Shown: positions 1 through 7,105 of the stretch, piece after piece | Position numbering within the stretch: the first letter of the stretch is position 1 | How the letters are laid out: the number at the start of each line of letters is the position of its first letter | NCBI RefSeq assembly: GCF_900115095.1 | Contig: NZ_FOVH01000016.1 | Span: forward strand, 62,001 to 126,000 | DNA: 64,000 bases | Direction: 5' to 3' | From: Actinomadura madurae | GTDB taxonomy: Bacteria; Actinomycetota; Actinomycetes; Streptosporangiales; Streptosporangiaceae | Notes under the pieces: generated by a model | The model's database searches: none | What the model was told of the DNA's origin: nothing | The model's input: the letters and a program-made list of their open reading frames with translations, nothing else | Translations under genes and position numbers: made by a program

Positions 1-594
1 CGTGCTCTCCGCAGCGTTCAGCACTGCTTCGGCCTGTGCGAGCGTGAGCGCTTTCGAGGGCCGCCCCTTGCGACCGGTCGGAACGTCACATAGCGCCACT
101 ACGTTCCGTTTGACCTTGTCGCGCGCCAGAGCATTCCGTATGGATCGGTTGAGAACCGAGTGGATCAGACGGAGAGACCGCGTGCTGAGGTCGGGCGCCT
201 TCTCCGCTAGCCACTTGTCCACGTCTTCGGCGGACAACTCGCGGAGCTTCCGCGCGCCCACCCTTGGGATGATGTGCTTTTCGGCGAGAGTTCGGTAGTT
301 CTCGACCGTCCTGGGATCGCGACCGTTCAGCCCGTAGGCGAGCCAGTACCGAACCGCCTCCGCGACCGTGTAGTTGTGCGGCCCGACAGCTAGCCCGTCT
401 TCATAGTCGCGCATCTTCTCTTTGAGCTTGGCAAGCGCCTTTGTTTTGGACCTGTCGCTTGCCTTTCGGACGATGCGCTTCCCCGCTGGAGTGTATCCGA
501 CCGTCACGGATGCGATCCAGCGTTGCCGGTTCTCGTCCCAGTGCAATCCGCCGTCGCCGCGGGAGCGTCGCTTCTTTGCGTTGTCGTTCGTCAC
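1..594 (-). CDS. int: Tyrosine site-specific integrase, N-terminal 198 codons (runs off window)
   Basis: Reading the minus strand from the GTG at 594 gives an open frame of 198 codons that leaves the window at base 1. It contains the N-terminal arm-binding region (HWDENRQRW, then VGYTPAGKR) and the SAM-like core-binding domain (AEAVRYWLAYGLNGRDPRTVENY, shown in part) typical of pSAM2/AICE and actinophage integrases. The catalytic R-H-R-Y domain is outside the window. The GTG start overlaps the TGA of the excisionase gene (GTGA), so the two are probably translationally coupled. In this family Int joins attP to a tRNA attB. Here the tRNA-Pro fragment at 14516-14558 marks the other end, so the intact tRNA should lie just left of base 1. 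Family assignment is confident; catalytic competence cannot be judged. Confidence 0.93.
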   Translation of the reverse strand, partial: MTNDNAKKRRSRGDGGLHWDENRQRWIASVTVGYTPAGKRIVRKASDRSKTKALAKLKEKMRDYEDGLAVGPHNYTVAEAVRYWLAYGLNGRDPRTVENYRTLAEKHIIPRVGARKLRELSAEDVDKWLAEKAPDLSTRSLRLIHSVLNRSIRNALARDKVKRNVVALCDVPTGRKGRPSKALTLAQAEAVLNAAEST

Positions 595-803
595 CGGGGT
601 GACACCTCCGCTTCGCGCTCCAGCAGCGCAATGTATTCGGCGATAGCGGACGCAGGGATGAGGCGGGCGGCGCCCTCCTTGACGGTGCGGATACGTCCGG
701 CGCGAATGAGTTCGTAGAGCTTGCTGCGGCTGTAGGGCAGCAGTTCGACGGCTTCGGATATGCGGTAGAGGGGTTTGTCGAGGGTGGGCACGGGACGGGA
801 CAT
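591..803 (-). CDS. xis: Excisionase, MerR-like helix-turn-helix
   Basis: A 70-residue protein that is essentially one winged helix-turn-helix (YRISEAVELLPYSRSKLYELI, then RTVKEGAARLIPASAIAEYI), the excisionase-family DNA-binding fold. Length and position just upstream of the integrase are standard for AICE Xis proteins, which bind the attachment-site arms and steer Int toward excision. The ATG at 803 has a GGAGAGG ribosome-binding site. The stop overlaps the integrase GTG by 4 bases. An open reading frame extends upstream in the same frame to about 955 but has no plausible start codon, so 803 is preferred. Expression is probably controlled through the conserved element at 851-881. Confidence 0.9.
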   Translation of the reverse strand: MSRPVPTLDKPLYRISEAVELLPYSRSKLYELIRAGRIRTVKEGAARLIPASAIAEYIALLEREAEVSPR

Positions 804-850
804 AGTGGGCCTCTCCGGAGGGCGTGCCGTGGTCGGGGGTTGGGGTGTTC

Positions 851-881
851 CGGCGGCGGGCTTGGTGGCTTGTGCGCCGGG
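851..881 (-). promoter_or_regulatory. Conserved 31-bp upstream element, copy A (before xis-int)
   Basis: On the minus strand this reads GGCGCACAAGCCACCAAG and then a GCC-rich tail. It is the first of four near-identical elements in the AICE (others at 4357-4387, 8331-8364 and 10387-10417). It lies 48 bases upstream of the xis ATG. Conservation at the nucleotide level in non-coding DNA suggests a common promoter or operator; which factor binds is unknown. Confidence 0.6.
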
Positions 882-904
882 CAGGTGTGGTGAGGGCGAG
901 GGGT

Positions 905-1079
905 AGCCGTACCAGCCGTACCAGCATCGTTTCTGCTGGTCAGGTGCGGTACGGCTTCACGAGTGGTACGGCTTGAGCCGTACCACGGGGCGGGCGTTGG
1001 TACGGCTTGAGCCGTACCAGGGGTGCAAGCCTCATTGGGTCTGACCTGCGGTGTTGAGGCTGGTACGGCTGGTACGGCC
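905..1079. repeat. Iteron-like field of GGTACGGCT repeats, with two 20-bp palindromes
   Basis: The 9-mer GGTACGGCT or its complement occurs at 905, 914, 948, 965, 976, 999, 1010 and 1062, with an 8/9 match at 1071. Two pairs form palindromes with a TG centre, GGTACGGCTTGAGCCGTACC, at 965-984 and 999-1018. The field lies between the xis-int unit and the 3' end of the DUF3631 ATPase gene, whose last codons it overlaps. Because the element encodes a primase-polymerase and an ATPase, the inference is a replication origin or Rep-binding site. A regulatory or terminator role remains possible. Confidence 0.65.
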
Positions 1080-2228
1080 TACCCCCGGCAGGGGCAGGAC
1101 GGTGGCCGCACCGCCGTCGCCGGGCGGGGCATCGTCGGCGGGGCAGTAGCGCGCCCATGCGTCGGTGAAGTCGGCGCGGCGGTAGCCCTTGGCCTGTCCG
1201 GTCTGGAATCGGATGGTGTCGGATCGGATCTCGTATTCGCGCAGGATGGTGCCGAGTTTCATGGCGGTGAGCCCATTGGGGCCGTAGTCGTGCCAGGGCG
1301 CTTCCGGGTCGGCCTTGAGCCGGTCGAGGAGGACGGCGGTCGGTAGGGCGGTGTCGGCGCCGAATGCGGTCCGGCAGTCGGTGAGCAGCCGCAGCCGGTT
1401 GGACATCTCGCCGTTGTCGTCGGCCTCGGCGGTCAGGGCGAGGATGGTGGCGCGGGCGCGGTCGGGCCAGTGGGCGCCGGCGTGGTCGGCGACGGCCACC
1501 AGGGGCTCCCAGGTGTCGGCGGCGCGGTCTTCTACCGGCATGGGCGGTTCGGCCGCTTCGAGGGTGGCGAGGTCGGCGCGTAGCCATGCGGCGAGGTCGG
1601 CGGCGAGTTGGCGGAGCGGTGGGCGGTCGCGGCGGTGCCGGAACGGGGAGACAGTTTCGCCGGGCGCGCGGCGGCGCATGCGGATGACGACGGCGCGGTC
1701 CTCGATGGTGTCGGGCATGGCGCCGATGCCGGCGAGCGCGGCCATGGCGAAGGTGGGGATGGACTCGACGCGGTTGGCGTTGGCGTCGTAGCGCTTGGCG
1801 GGGCGGTTGCGCTGGTGTCCGGCGTTCAGCAGCCCGCGCAGATCCTCGTTGCCTTCGGCCTTGGCGCCGAAGATGGTGTCGGCCTCGTCCACCAGCAGGG
1901 TGGGCGGGTCGTCGGTGATGGATCGGTAGACCGCGGCCGGGGAGGAGTTGACGGTGATGAACGGGGCGTGGCACGTCGCCTCCACTACGTCCAGCAGCCG
2001 GGACTTTCCGCACCGCTTCTCCGGTGCCCGGATGACCAGCCGGGGGGCGTGCGGCCATGCGGGTTGGGCGTGCGTGGCGGCGATCCACAGCGTGACGGCG
2101 TCGGCGGCGTGCGCGCTCGGCAGGATCACGTACCGGGTGAGCGCGGCGCGTAGTCCGTCCAGCAGTGCGGCGCCGTCCAGCGGCGGCCGGTCGCCGAGGT
2201 CGGTGGGTTGCTCGGTGGGCGTGTTCAT
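1032..2228 (-). CDS. DUF3631-type P-loop ATPase, putative replication helicase/loader
   Basis: The 398-residue product has a Walker A-like loop at about residues 68-76 (APEKRCGKSR) and a Walker B strand (TLLVDEAD) about 45 residues later, followed by an arginine-rich segment (MPDTIEDRAVVIRMRRR). This is the DUF3631 pattern, common beside primase-polymerase genes in actinobacterial plasmids and AICEs. The ATG overlaps the TGA of the primase-polymerase gene by four bases (ATGA). In this context it probably works with the primase-polymerase as the helicase or helicase loader of element replication; that role is inferred. The 3' end runs into the iteron-like repeats, a common rep/ori arrangement. 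Confidence 0.82.
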   Translation of the reverse strand: MNTPTEQPTDLGDRPPLDGAALLDGLRAALTRYVILPSAHAADAVTLWIAATHAQPAWPHAPRLVIRAPEKRCGKSRLLDVVEATCHAPFITVNSSPAAVYRSITDDPPTLLVDEADTIFGAKAEGNEDLRGLLNAGHQRNRPAKRYDANANRVESIPTFAMAALAGIGAMPDTIEDRAVVIRMRRRAPGETVSPFRHRRDRPPLRQLAADLAAWLRADLATLEAAEPPMPVEDRAADTWEPLVAVADHAGAHWPDRARATILALTAEADDNGEMSNRLRLLTDCRTAFGADTALPTAVLLDRLKADPEAPWHDYGPNGLTAMKLGTILREYEIRSDTIRFQTGQAKGYRRADFTDAWARYCPADDAPPGDGGAATVLPLPGVGRTSRTSLNTAGQTQ

Positions 2229-3187
2229 GCGGGGTTCCCCCTGGTGATGGTGCGCGGGTTGCGGGCGCCGGCGGCGAGCGCGGAGCGGATGGTGGCGCGT
2301 GCCTCGGCGGGCCGGACGTCGGCGCGGGTGGGGCCGAAGTGGACGGCGGCGGCCTCAAACAGCACGGTCTCGGCGGTCTCGGCGTCCAGGGCGCCGGCGG
2401 CGGCGAGGCGTCCGAGGTTGTAGGCGGCTTTGTTCAGGGCGTAATTGCGGCCACCGGTCACCGCTTCGGTGACCCGGGCCGCTTCTCCCTTGAGTGCCGC
2501 TTGGACGTAGGCGGGCAGGTCCGCCACTTGCCCGGCAACCGAGTCAGCACCCAAGACCGGAGCGGGGCGCGGGGCGGGCGTGAGCAGTCGGGCCAGCCAT
2601 GCCGGCAGCGGGGCGGGCGGCGCGTTGTTGGCCACGTGGTAGGGGCCGGTGCCGTCCGGGAGGTCTACGAAGCTGCCGGGCGCGACTACGTAGCCGCCGG
2701 CGGCGCGGGTGTCGATGAGCCACCCCAGGCCGGTGGCATGGCGTCCGGAGGTGTTGCGCAGTTCGGCGCCGGGCGGGGCGGTGAAGTACAGGTGCGCGCC
2801 GCCGCGGCGGGTGGTCACGGTGAAGGTGTCCAGCGGCAGCGCCTGGCCGTGTCGCTCGGCGAGGACGGCGAGCACGTCGGCGCCGTCGTTGACTCCCGGC
2901 ATGTCCCACTCGGCGGGCGGACGCTCGCCGGGCTTGGGCGTGTCGAGGTCGACCACCACCAGCCCGGACGGGCCGCACGCAACCGCGACGTTGAACGCCG
3001 GGCCACGTCCCCAGAACGCGCGGATGCGGGCCGGGTCGGTGGTGGCGTGCCTCTCCCAGTCGGTGAACCGGGCCAGCGGGCGCTTGTCCCGCGGACGTAG
3101 CGGGAACACGTGCCAGCCGCGGGCGGCGCACGCCAGCGCAGCGGCGGCCATGCCCTCAGCGAGGGCGGCGGAGCGGGTGGCGGTCAT
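2225..3187 (-). CDS. Bifunctional DNA primase/polymerase (Prim-Pol), AICE replication protein
   Basis: The 320-residue product has an archaeo-eukaryotic primase-type Prim-Pol domain over its first 210 residues. The metal-binding DxD is in VVVDLDTP near residue 80. The sxH nucleotide-binding motif is in TTRRGGAHLYF, and the conserved GYVVAPGS strand follows. The C-terminal 100 residues are helical and may contact the helicase. In AICEs this is the RepPP class of replication initiator. The start at 3187 overlaps the stop of a 23-codon reading frame, and the stop overlaps the DUF3631 start, so it sits inside a coupled operon. No defect is seen. Confidence 0.88.
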   Translation of the reverse strand: MTATRSAALAEGMAAAALACAARGWHVFPLRPRDKRPLARFTDWERHATTDPARIRAFWGRGPAFNVAVACGPSGLVVVDLDTPKPGERPPAEWDMPGVNDGADVLAVLAERHGQALPLDTFTVTTRRGGAHLYFTAPPGAELRNTSGRHATGLGWLIDTRAAGGYVVAPGSFVDLPDGTGPYHVANNAPPAPLPAWLARLLTPAPRPAPVLGADSVAGQVADLPAYVQAALKGEAARVTEAVTGGRNYALNKAAYNLGRLAAAGALDAETAETVLFEAAAVHFGPTRADVRPAEARATIRSALAAGARNPRTITRGNPA

Positions 3188-3255
3188 GCTGCCTCACCGT
3201 CCAGCCCCAGGCCCTCGGAGGCGCGCCAGTCCAGGCCGGTGCGGGGGCGGGTCAT
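3184..3255 (-). CDS. 23-codon small ORF, coupled on both sides
   Basis: Between the methyltransferase and primase-polymerase genes an ATG at 3255 opens a 23-codon frame ending at 3184. Its start overlaps the methyltransferase stop (ATGA) and its stop overlaps the primase-polymerase start (ATGA), the same spacing as the full-size genes around it. The peptide begins MTRPRTGLDW and has no recognisable domain. It may be a functional micropeptide or may only carry ribosomes from one gene to the next. The protein call is modest, but the double overlap is exact. Confidence 0.5.
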   Translation of the reverse strand: MTRPRTGLDWRASEGLGLDGEAA

Positions 3256-3941
3256 GCGGCCACCTCCCCCACGGTGAGCAGGGCGGCGAGGGCGGCGCCG
3301 ATGTGGCGGGTGTAGGCCGGTGGGATGGCTTCGCGGAGTTCGTCGCGGGTCATCCAGGCGATGCCCATCGCCTGGCGGGCGTAGGCGACACCGGAGAAGT
3401 TGCCGACTACATGCACGAAGTCGCCGGGCTGGGGCGGGCGTCCCATCTTGCGCAGCGGCGCGGCGTGCGCGGGGTGGGGCGGGGCGGGTACGGGGTGGCT
3501 GGTCTCGAACTCGCGGTGCCGGTAGACGCGCAGGCCGCCGAACATCGCCCCGCACAGCGTGACCGGGTCGCGCAGCGGCGCGCCGGGGACGTTCTCGATC
3601 ACGTACGGCAGCCCGGACGCTTGCAGGAGGGTGCGGACGGGTTCGATGAGGTCGGGGTGGGGGTTGCCGCGGATCCGCTGCGCGAGGGTGTAGGCCTGGC
3701 ACGGCGGGCTGGCGTGGATCAGGTCGAATCCGGCGAGGAACGCGCGGTCGGCGAGCGCGTCGAGGGCGTCGGCGCGCACGAACGGGAACGGGTTGTGCGG
3801 CTGCGCGGCGATGTCGAGGGCGGTGACGTCGTATCCGGCGAGGTGGTAGCCCATCCCGGCACCGCCGGCGCAGGAGAAGGCGTCCAGCACGCGCAGCCCG
3901 TTCCACGGGCGGTCAGGCAGGACGGACGGCGGCCGGGTCAT
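3252..3941 (-). CDS. Small C5-cytosine DNA methyltransferase
   Basis: A 229-residue protein with the core C5 methyltransferase motifs in order: SAM-binding DAFSCAGGAGMG at residues 20-31, catalytic PPCQ with Cys81, ENV at residues 116-118, and a C-terminal HIGAAL segment resembling motif X. It is short for the family (usually above 300), leaving little room for a target-recognition domain; phage and plasmid orphan enzymes can be this compact. No restriction partner is adjacent, so a role in self-marking or evading host restriction is likely. I chose the ATG at 3941 because it overlaps the preceding stop (ATGA). The frame stays open upstream to 4253, but that part only shadows the neighbouring gene. 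Confidence 0.85.
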   Translation of the reverse strand: MTRPPSVLPDRPWNGLRVLDAFSCAGGAGMGYHLAGYDVTALDIAAQPHNPFPFVRADALDALADRAFLAGFDLIHASPPCQAYTLAQRIRGNPHPDLIEPVRTLLQASGLPYVIENVPGAPLRDPVTLCGAMFGGLRVYRHREFETSHPVPAPPHPAHAAPLRKMGRPPQPGDFVHVVGNFSGVAYARQAMGIAWMTRDELREAIPPAYTRHIGAALAALLTVGEVAA

Positions 3942-4291
3942 GCGGCCTCCCCGGGCAGGATGATCAGACCCTCGGGCGTAAGCACGAACTCGTGTCCGTG
4001 CTCGCACGTCCACAGGTCGCCGGGGATGTCGGGGGCGAGCGCGGCCCAGCAGGTGACCTCGGTGTGGCAGTGCGGGCAGTCGGGGCCGTCGAGAACGGGC
4101 CAGCAGACGGCGGGGATGGAGAAGTCTGCGGGGCAGGCGCGGCAGCGCCAGACGTTGACCTCGGCGCCGTCGGCGAGGGTGGCGGGGCCGATCCATGCCA
4201 CGTCGGCGGGGCGCTGGCAGGCGGGGCAGTCGGGTCCGGCCAGCATGGGCCATTGCTCAACAGGCGGGAGTTCGGGCGGGTGGTGCGTCAT
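3938..4291 (-). CDS. Cysteine-rich zinc-ribbon-like protein of unknown function
   Basis: The 117-residue product has paired cysteines (CPAC, CRAC, CPHC, then a C-H pair in WTCEHGH) that look like two zinc ribbons separated by tryptophan-rich strands. I do not recognise a named family. It is the first gene of the methyltransferase-primase-ATPase operon, with a GGAGG ribosome-binding site before the ATG at 4291 and a copy of the conserved element 66 bases upstream. The stop overlaps the methyltransferase start. Zinc-ribbon proteins of this size are frequent in AICE operons, but their role is unknown. Confidence 0.7.
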   Translation of the reverse strand: MTHHPPELPPVEQWPMLAGPDCPACQRPADVAWIGPATLADGAEVNVWRCRACPADFSIPAVCWPVLDGPDCPHCHTEVTCWAALAPDIPGDLWTCEHGHEFVLTPEGLIILPGEAA

Positions 4292-4356
4292 GATGGAGCT
4301 ACCTCCATGTCGCGGGTCCTCGTTGGGGCACGTGAGCGGTTGGGGTTAGGGCGGTC

Positions 4357-4387
4357 CGGCGGCGTGCTTGGTGGCTTGTGCGCCGGG
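4357..4387 (-). promoter_or_regulatory. Conserved 31-bp upstream element, copy B
   Basis: This is nearly identical to the copy at 851-881 (one difference within the 31 bp) and to the copy at 10387-10417. It lies 66 bases before the start of the replication operon at 4291. Here the sequence is not in frame with the downstream gene, which argues that the nucleotide sequence, not a peptide, is what is conserved. Confidence 0.6.
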
Positions 4388-4443
4388 CCGCCCGTCTGTC
4401 TGTCGGGGCGGGTGCGGCGGCACCGCCGGGGCCGGTCGTGGGT

Positions 4444-4713
4444 TCAGCGGCGGTCGCGGTCGATGCCCTTGAGGTGGGTCCAGACGCGGCGGCCGGGGCG
4501 GAGTTGGGCGCCCTTGCCGCTGCAGCGGTTGCAGTAGCGCCACGCCTTGCCGGACGGGGAGCGGAACCGTCCGGCGCCGCTGCATTTACGGCACGCCCGA
4601 TACGGCCAGATGACGCAGTGGGCCACGTAGGCGACGGCGGCCAGGACGGCGAGTAGGAGCCACGCGCCGAGGTTGGGGCCGGTGTGACTAGCGGTGGCGA
4701 GTAGGGGGCTCAC
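4444..4713 (-). CDS. Small membrane-anchored protein with DnaJ-type zinc finger
   Basis: The 89-residue product starts at the GTG at 4713, which has a perfect AGGAGG site 5 bases upstream; an ATG at 4740 lacks one. One transmembrane helix (AWLLLAVLAAVAYVAHCVIW) is followed by two CxxCxGxG-like repeats (CRKCSGAG, CNRCSGKG), as in the DnaJ cysteine-rich domain. It lies between the replication operon and the transfer ATPase gene. Function unknown; a membrane-tethered zinc module linked to transfer is a reasonable guess. Confidence 0.7.
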   Translation of the reverse strand: MSPLLATASHTGPNLGAWLLLAVLAAVAYVAHCVIWPYRACRKCSGAGRFRSPSGKAWRYCNRCSGKGAQLRPGRRVWTHLKGIDRDRR

Positions 4714-4805
4714 AGGTGCCTCCTGAGCGGTTTTCGGCATGGGTGCAGGTAGGGGCCGCTAGATGCTTGATCGCTGGTGGTGGCGGGGTTAGGTCGCTAG
4801 CCGGG

Positions 4806-4843
4806 CCGCTAGGTCTAGCGGTGCCGGGCGCTAGACCTAGCGG
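4806..4843. repeat. CTAG-rich inverted repeat at the 3' end of the transfer ATPase gene
   Basis: Arms CCGCTAGGTCTAGCG (4806-4820) and CGCTAGACCTAGCGG (4829-4843) are perfect complements around an 8-base spacer. More GCTAG words occur just beyond (about 4757 and 4792). CTAG is normally rare in high-GC actinomycetes. It could be the transcription terminator of the transfer operon. It could also be the clt locus that TraB-type ATPases bind, which usually lies next to their gene. Confidence 0.55.
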
Positions 4844-4855
4844 GCGGTGCCGGTG

Positions 4856-7105
4856 TCACCGGGCGCGGTCGCCGCGCTCGTTGAGGGCGTCGAGGATGTG
4901 GGCGGTGGTGATGCCGCGCCGGTTGCCGCCCTTGCCGGTTTCGCCCTGTCCCCAAATCTGGCCGGTGCCGATGCCGTAGGGCTTGAGCGCGGCGGCCAGA
5001 TGCTTGGCCTTGCCGGTCGGGTCCAGGTCGTTCCATGCGCCGTAGGTGGCGGGGCGCAGTTCGGCCAGGCGGGTCACGACGGTCTCGGACCACACCTTGT
5101 CCTCGCCGGGCAGCAGGACGGCGGCGATGTCGTCCAGCAGCGAGGAGCCGTCGCCCTCGGCGGGTGTGGTGTCCTCGCCGGCGGCGTAGCCGGTGAGGGT
5201 GCCGGCGGCCTTGCGGGCGGCGCGGGCGCGGTCGGCGAGGCGGTCGGCGGTGGGGCCGTCGAGGTAGTAGCCGCGGACGATTTGCGGGGTGTCGGTCTCG
5301 CCGGCCAGGTAGCCGATGCCGCGGTCCCGCTTGGTGAACGTGGTGGCGCGGATTCCGTTCTGATACATCGAGGTGCCAAGGATCATGTCGTTCTCGGTCT
5401 GGCCCATCACACGCAGGCAGAACCGGATACCGACGTTGGCTGAGATGCCAGTCGGCAGGGACGCCTTGTCCGGCCGCTGCGTCGCCAGGAGCAGGATGAC
5501 GCCGAGGGCGCGCCCGCGCTTGATGATCGCGGTCGCGAGCTCGCCGGCTTCTTTGCCGTGTTCGGGGTGGGAGAACAGCTCTTGGCATTCATCGATCACG
5601 AACACCAGCGGCCCCAACCCGTGTGACGTGGACGCGGCCAGTTGCGGGGTGACCTTGTTCTCCGGGCGTACGTCCTTGGGCAACCGGGCGAGCGTCTTAG
5701 CGCGCTTCTCCAGGTCCGTATAGACCTCGCGGAGGCTGGCGAGGCATTCGCCAATGGTGGTGTCGTCCGGGCCGCTCCCGTAGTGGTGGGCGACCTTCTC
5801 GGCGAAGTCCAGGTCACCGGTTCCCTTGAGTTCGAACACCCGAAGCTGCGCGGTCGGGTCCAGCGCCGCAGCCAGCAGCGGGACCTTCAGGGCGAAGGTC
5901 TTACCGGCGCCGGGCATGGCGCCAATCAGCATGTTCGCGTACATCAGGGTGAGCGTGACGGGGCGTCCGCGCTGATCGGTGCCGAACGGGAACGGCTTGA
6001 ACACATCGGCGGCGGCGCCGGTCTTGGCCAGCGGCCACACCGGCGGGCGCACCTGGTTCATGTCCTGGTCACCGACCCACAGCACGAGCCGCCCGGCGTG
6101 CTGGTCATGGGCGGGTTCGGGCCACACGCAGCCCAGGGGGCGCCGGAGTCCGGAGGCGAGGCGGTCGCGGCGTTCCATGATGTCGGTCGCGGTGACGCCG
6201 TACGGTAGGTCGACCTCGGCGCGCCAGCCGGGGCCGTCGCGGGTGATCGGTGCGGGGAAGGTGATCCCGGACCCGCCCTTGCCTACGGCCTTGTTGATCT
6301 CGGCGTTGCCGAGGGCGGCCAGCGCCCGCACCACGATCTCGCTGGTGAGCTTGGGTGCCTTTGTGGAGACGACGGCGGTGTCGAGGATGCGGCGGTCGGT
6401 GGGGGTGCCGATCCAGCCGAGCAGGAACACCAGGGCGGCCAGCACGGCGGTTTGGGTGACGCCACCGGCGGCGGCCACCGACATGGCGGCCAGGCCCGTA
6501 CCGGCCGCGCCGGCGGCGGTGACCATGAGGCGGGCGCGGACGCGGTCGTTGCGCTCGCTCATCAGCTTGAGATACGCCTCGTCGTTGCGGCGGTCGATGG
6601 CGTGCGTGCGCAGCGGCCGGGCGTCCATGTCGAACGTCCACCGCCACGTGCCCGCGGCCACCCGCCACAGGCCGCGCGGCGACCGCATCGCCAAACGCAA
6701 GCTGTAGAGCGGGATGCGGGCGGTGTGGTAGCCGGTGACGTGGCCGGCGTACCCGACCGCCCACCGCACGGTCGCTTTGGCTTCGCTGCGGTCGCGCAGC
6801 CATGGGGCGATGATCGGGCGTCGCTGCGCACGCTCACCGGCCGTCCGGCGGGCGCGCACGTCCGGCCGGAACGTGTCGGGCCGGTCCACCAGCACGCGGC
6901 CCTCGATCGCCTCGCCGTCATCCTCGGCGCCGTCGCGGTCGCCGGACGGGACCGGGACGGGCGCGGGCGGGTCGGTGGGCGGGACGCCGGTTCCATCCGG
7001 TCCGGCGGTCGGCGCGTCGAGGGCGGGCGTGTCGGGGTCGGCGGTGTGGTCGGTGTGCTTGACGGGCAGGCGTACGACCTCGCCCATGGGCCTGGCATGG
7101 CTCAT
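4856..7105 (-). CDS. tra: FtsK/SpoIIIE-type DNA transfer ATPase (TraB/TraSA-like)
   Basis: The 749-residue product has an N-terminal region with two hydrophobic segments near residues 195-240, a RecA-like FtsK motor with Walker A GAMPGAGKTFALK (about residue 395) and Walker B LVFVIDECQEL (about 505), and a C-terminal winged-helix-like tail (residues 660-749) in the position of the FtsK gamma/TraB clt-binding domain. AICEs and Streptomyces plasmids use such a hexameric pump to move double-stranded DNA between mycelia without a relaxase. The start overlaps the stop of the DUF2637 gene (ATGA). The inverted repeat at 4806-4843, just past its stop, is a candidate recognition site. Confidence 0.92.
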   Translation of the reverse strand: MSHARPMGEVVRLPVKHTDHTADPDTPALDAPTAGPDGTGVPPTDPPAPVPVPSGDRDGAEDDGEAIEGRVLVDRPDTFRPDVRARRTAGERAQRRPIIAPWLRDRSEAKATVRWAVGYAGHVTGYHTARIPLYSLRLAMRSPRGLWRVAAGTWRWTFDMDARPLRTHAIDRRNDEAYLKLMSERNDRVRARLMVTAAGAAGTGLAAMSVAAAGGVTQTAVLAALVFLLGWIGTPTDRRILDTAVVSTKAPKLTSEIVVRALAALGNAEINKAVGKGGSGITFPAPITRDGPGWRAEVDLPYGVTATDIMERRDRLASGLRRPLGCVWPEPAHDQHAGRLVLWVGDQDMNQVRPPVWPLAKTGAAADVFKPFPFGTDQRGRPVTLTLMYANMLIGAMPGAGKTFALKVPLLAAALDPTAQLRVFELKGTGDLDFAEKVAHHYGSGPDDTTIGECLASLREVYTDLEKRAKTLARLPKDVRPENKVTPQLAASTSHGLGPLVFVIDECQELFSHPEHGKEAGELATAIIKRGRALGVILLLATQRPDKASLPTGISANVGIRFCLRVMGQTENDMILGTSMYQNGIRATTFTKRDRGIGYLAGETDTPQIVRGYYLDGPTADRLADRARAARKAAGTLTGYAAGEDTTPAEGDGSSLLDDIAAVLLPGEDKVWSETVVTRLAELRPATYGAWNDLDPTGKAKHLAAALKPYGIGTGQIWGQGETGKGGNRRGITTAHILDALNERGDRAR

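Noticed and set aside
940..2358. A 472-codon arginine/proline-rich frame antiparallel in phase to the DUF3631 gene
   Set aside because: Its composition is that of an out-of-frame reading of high-GC DNA, and the frame with Walker motifs is clearly the real one.
4806..4843. Inverted repeat as an insertion-sequence end
   Set aside because: There is no transposase nearby, and the flanking genes of the AICE are in normal order without target duplication.
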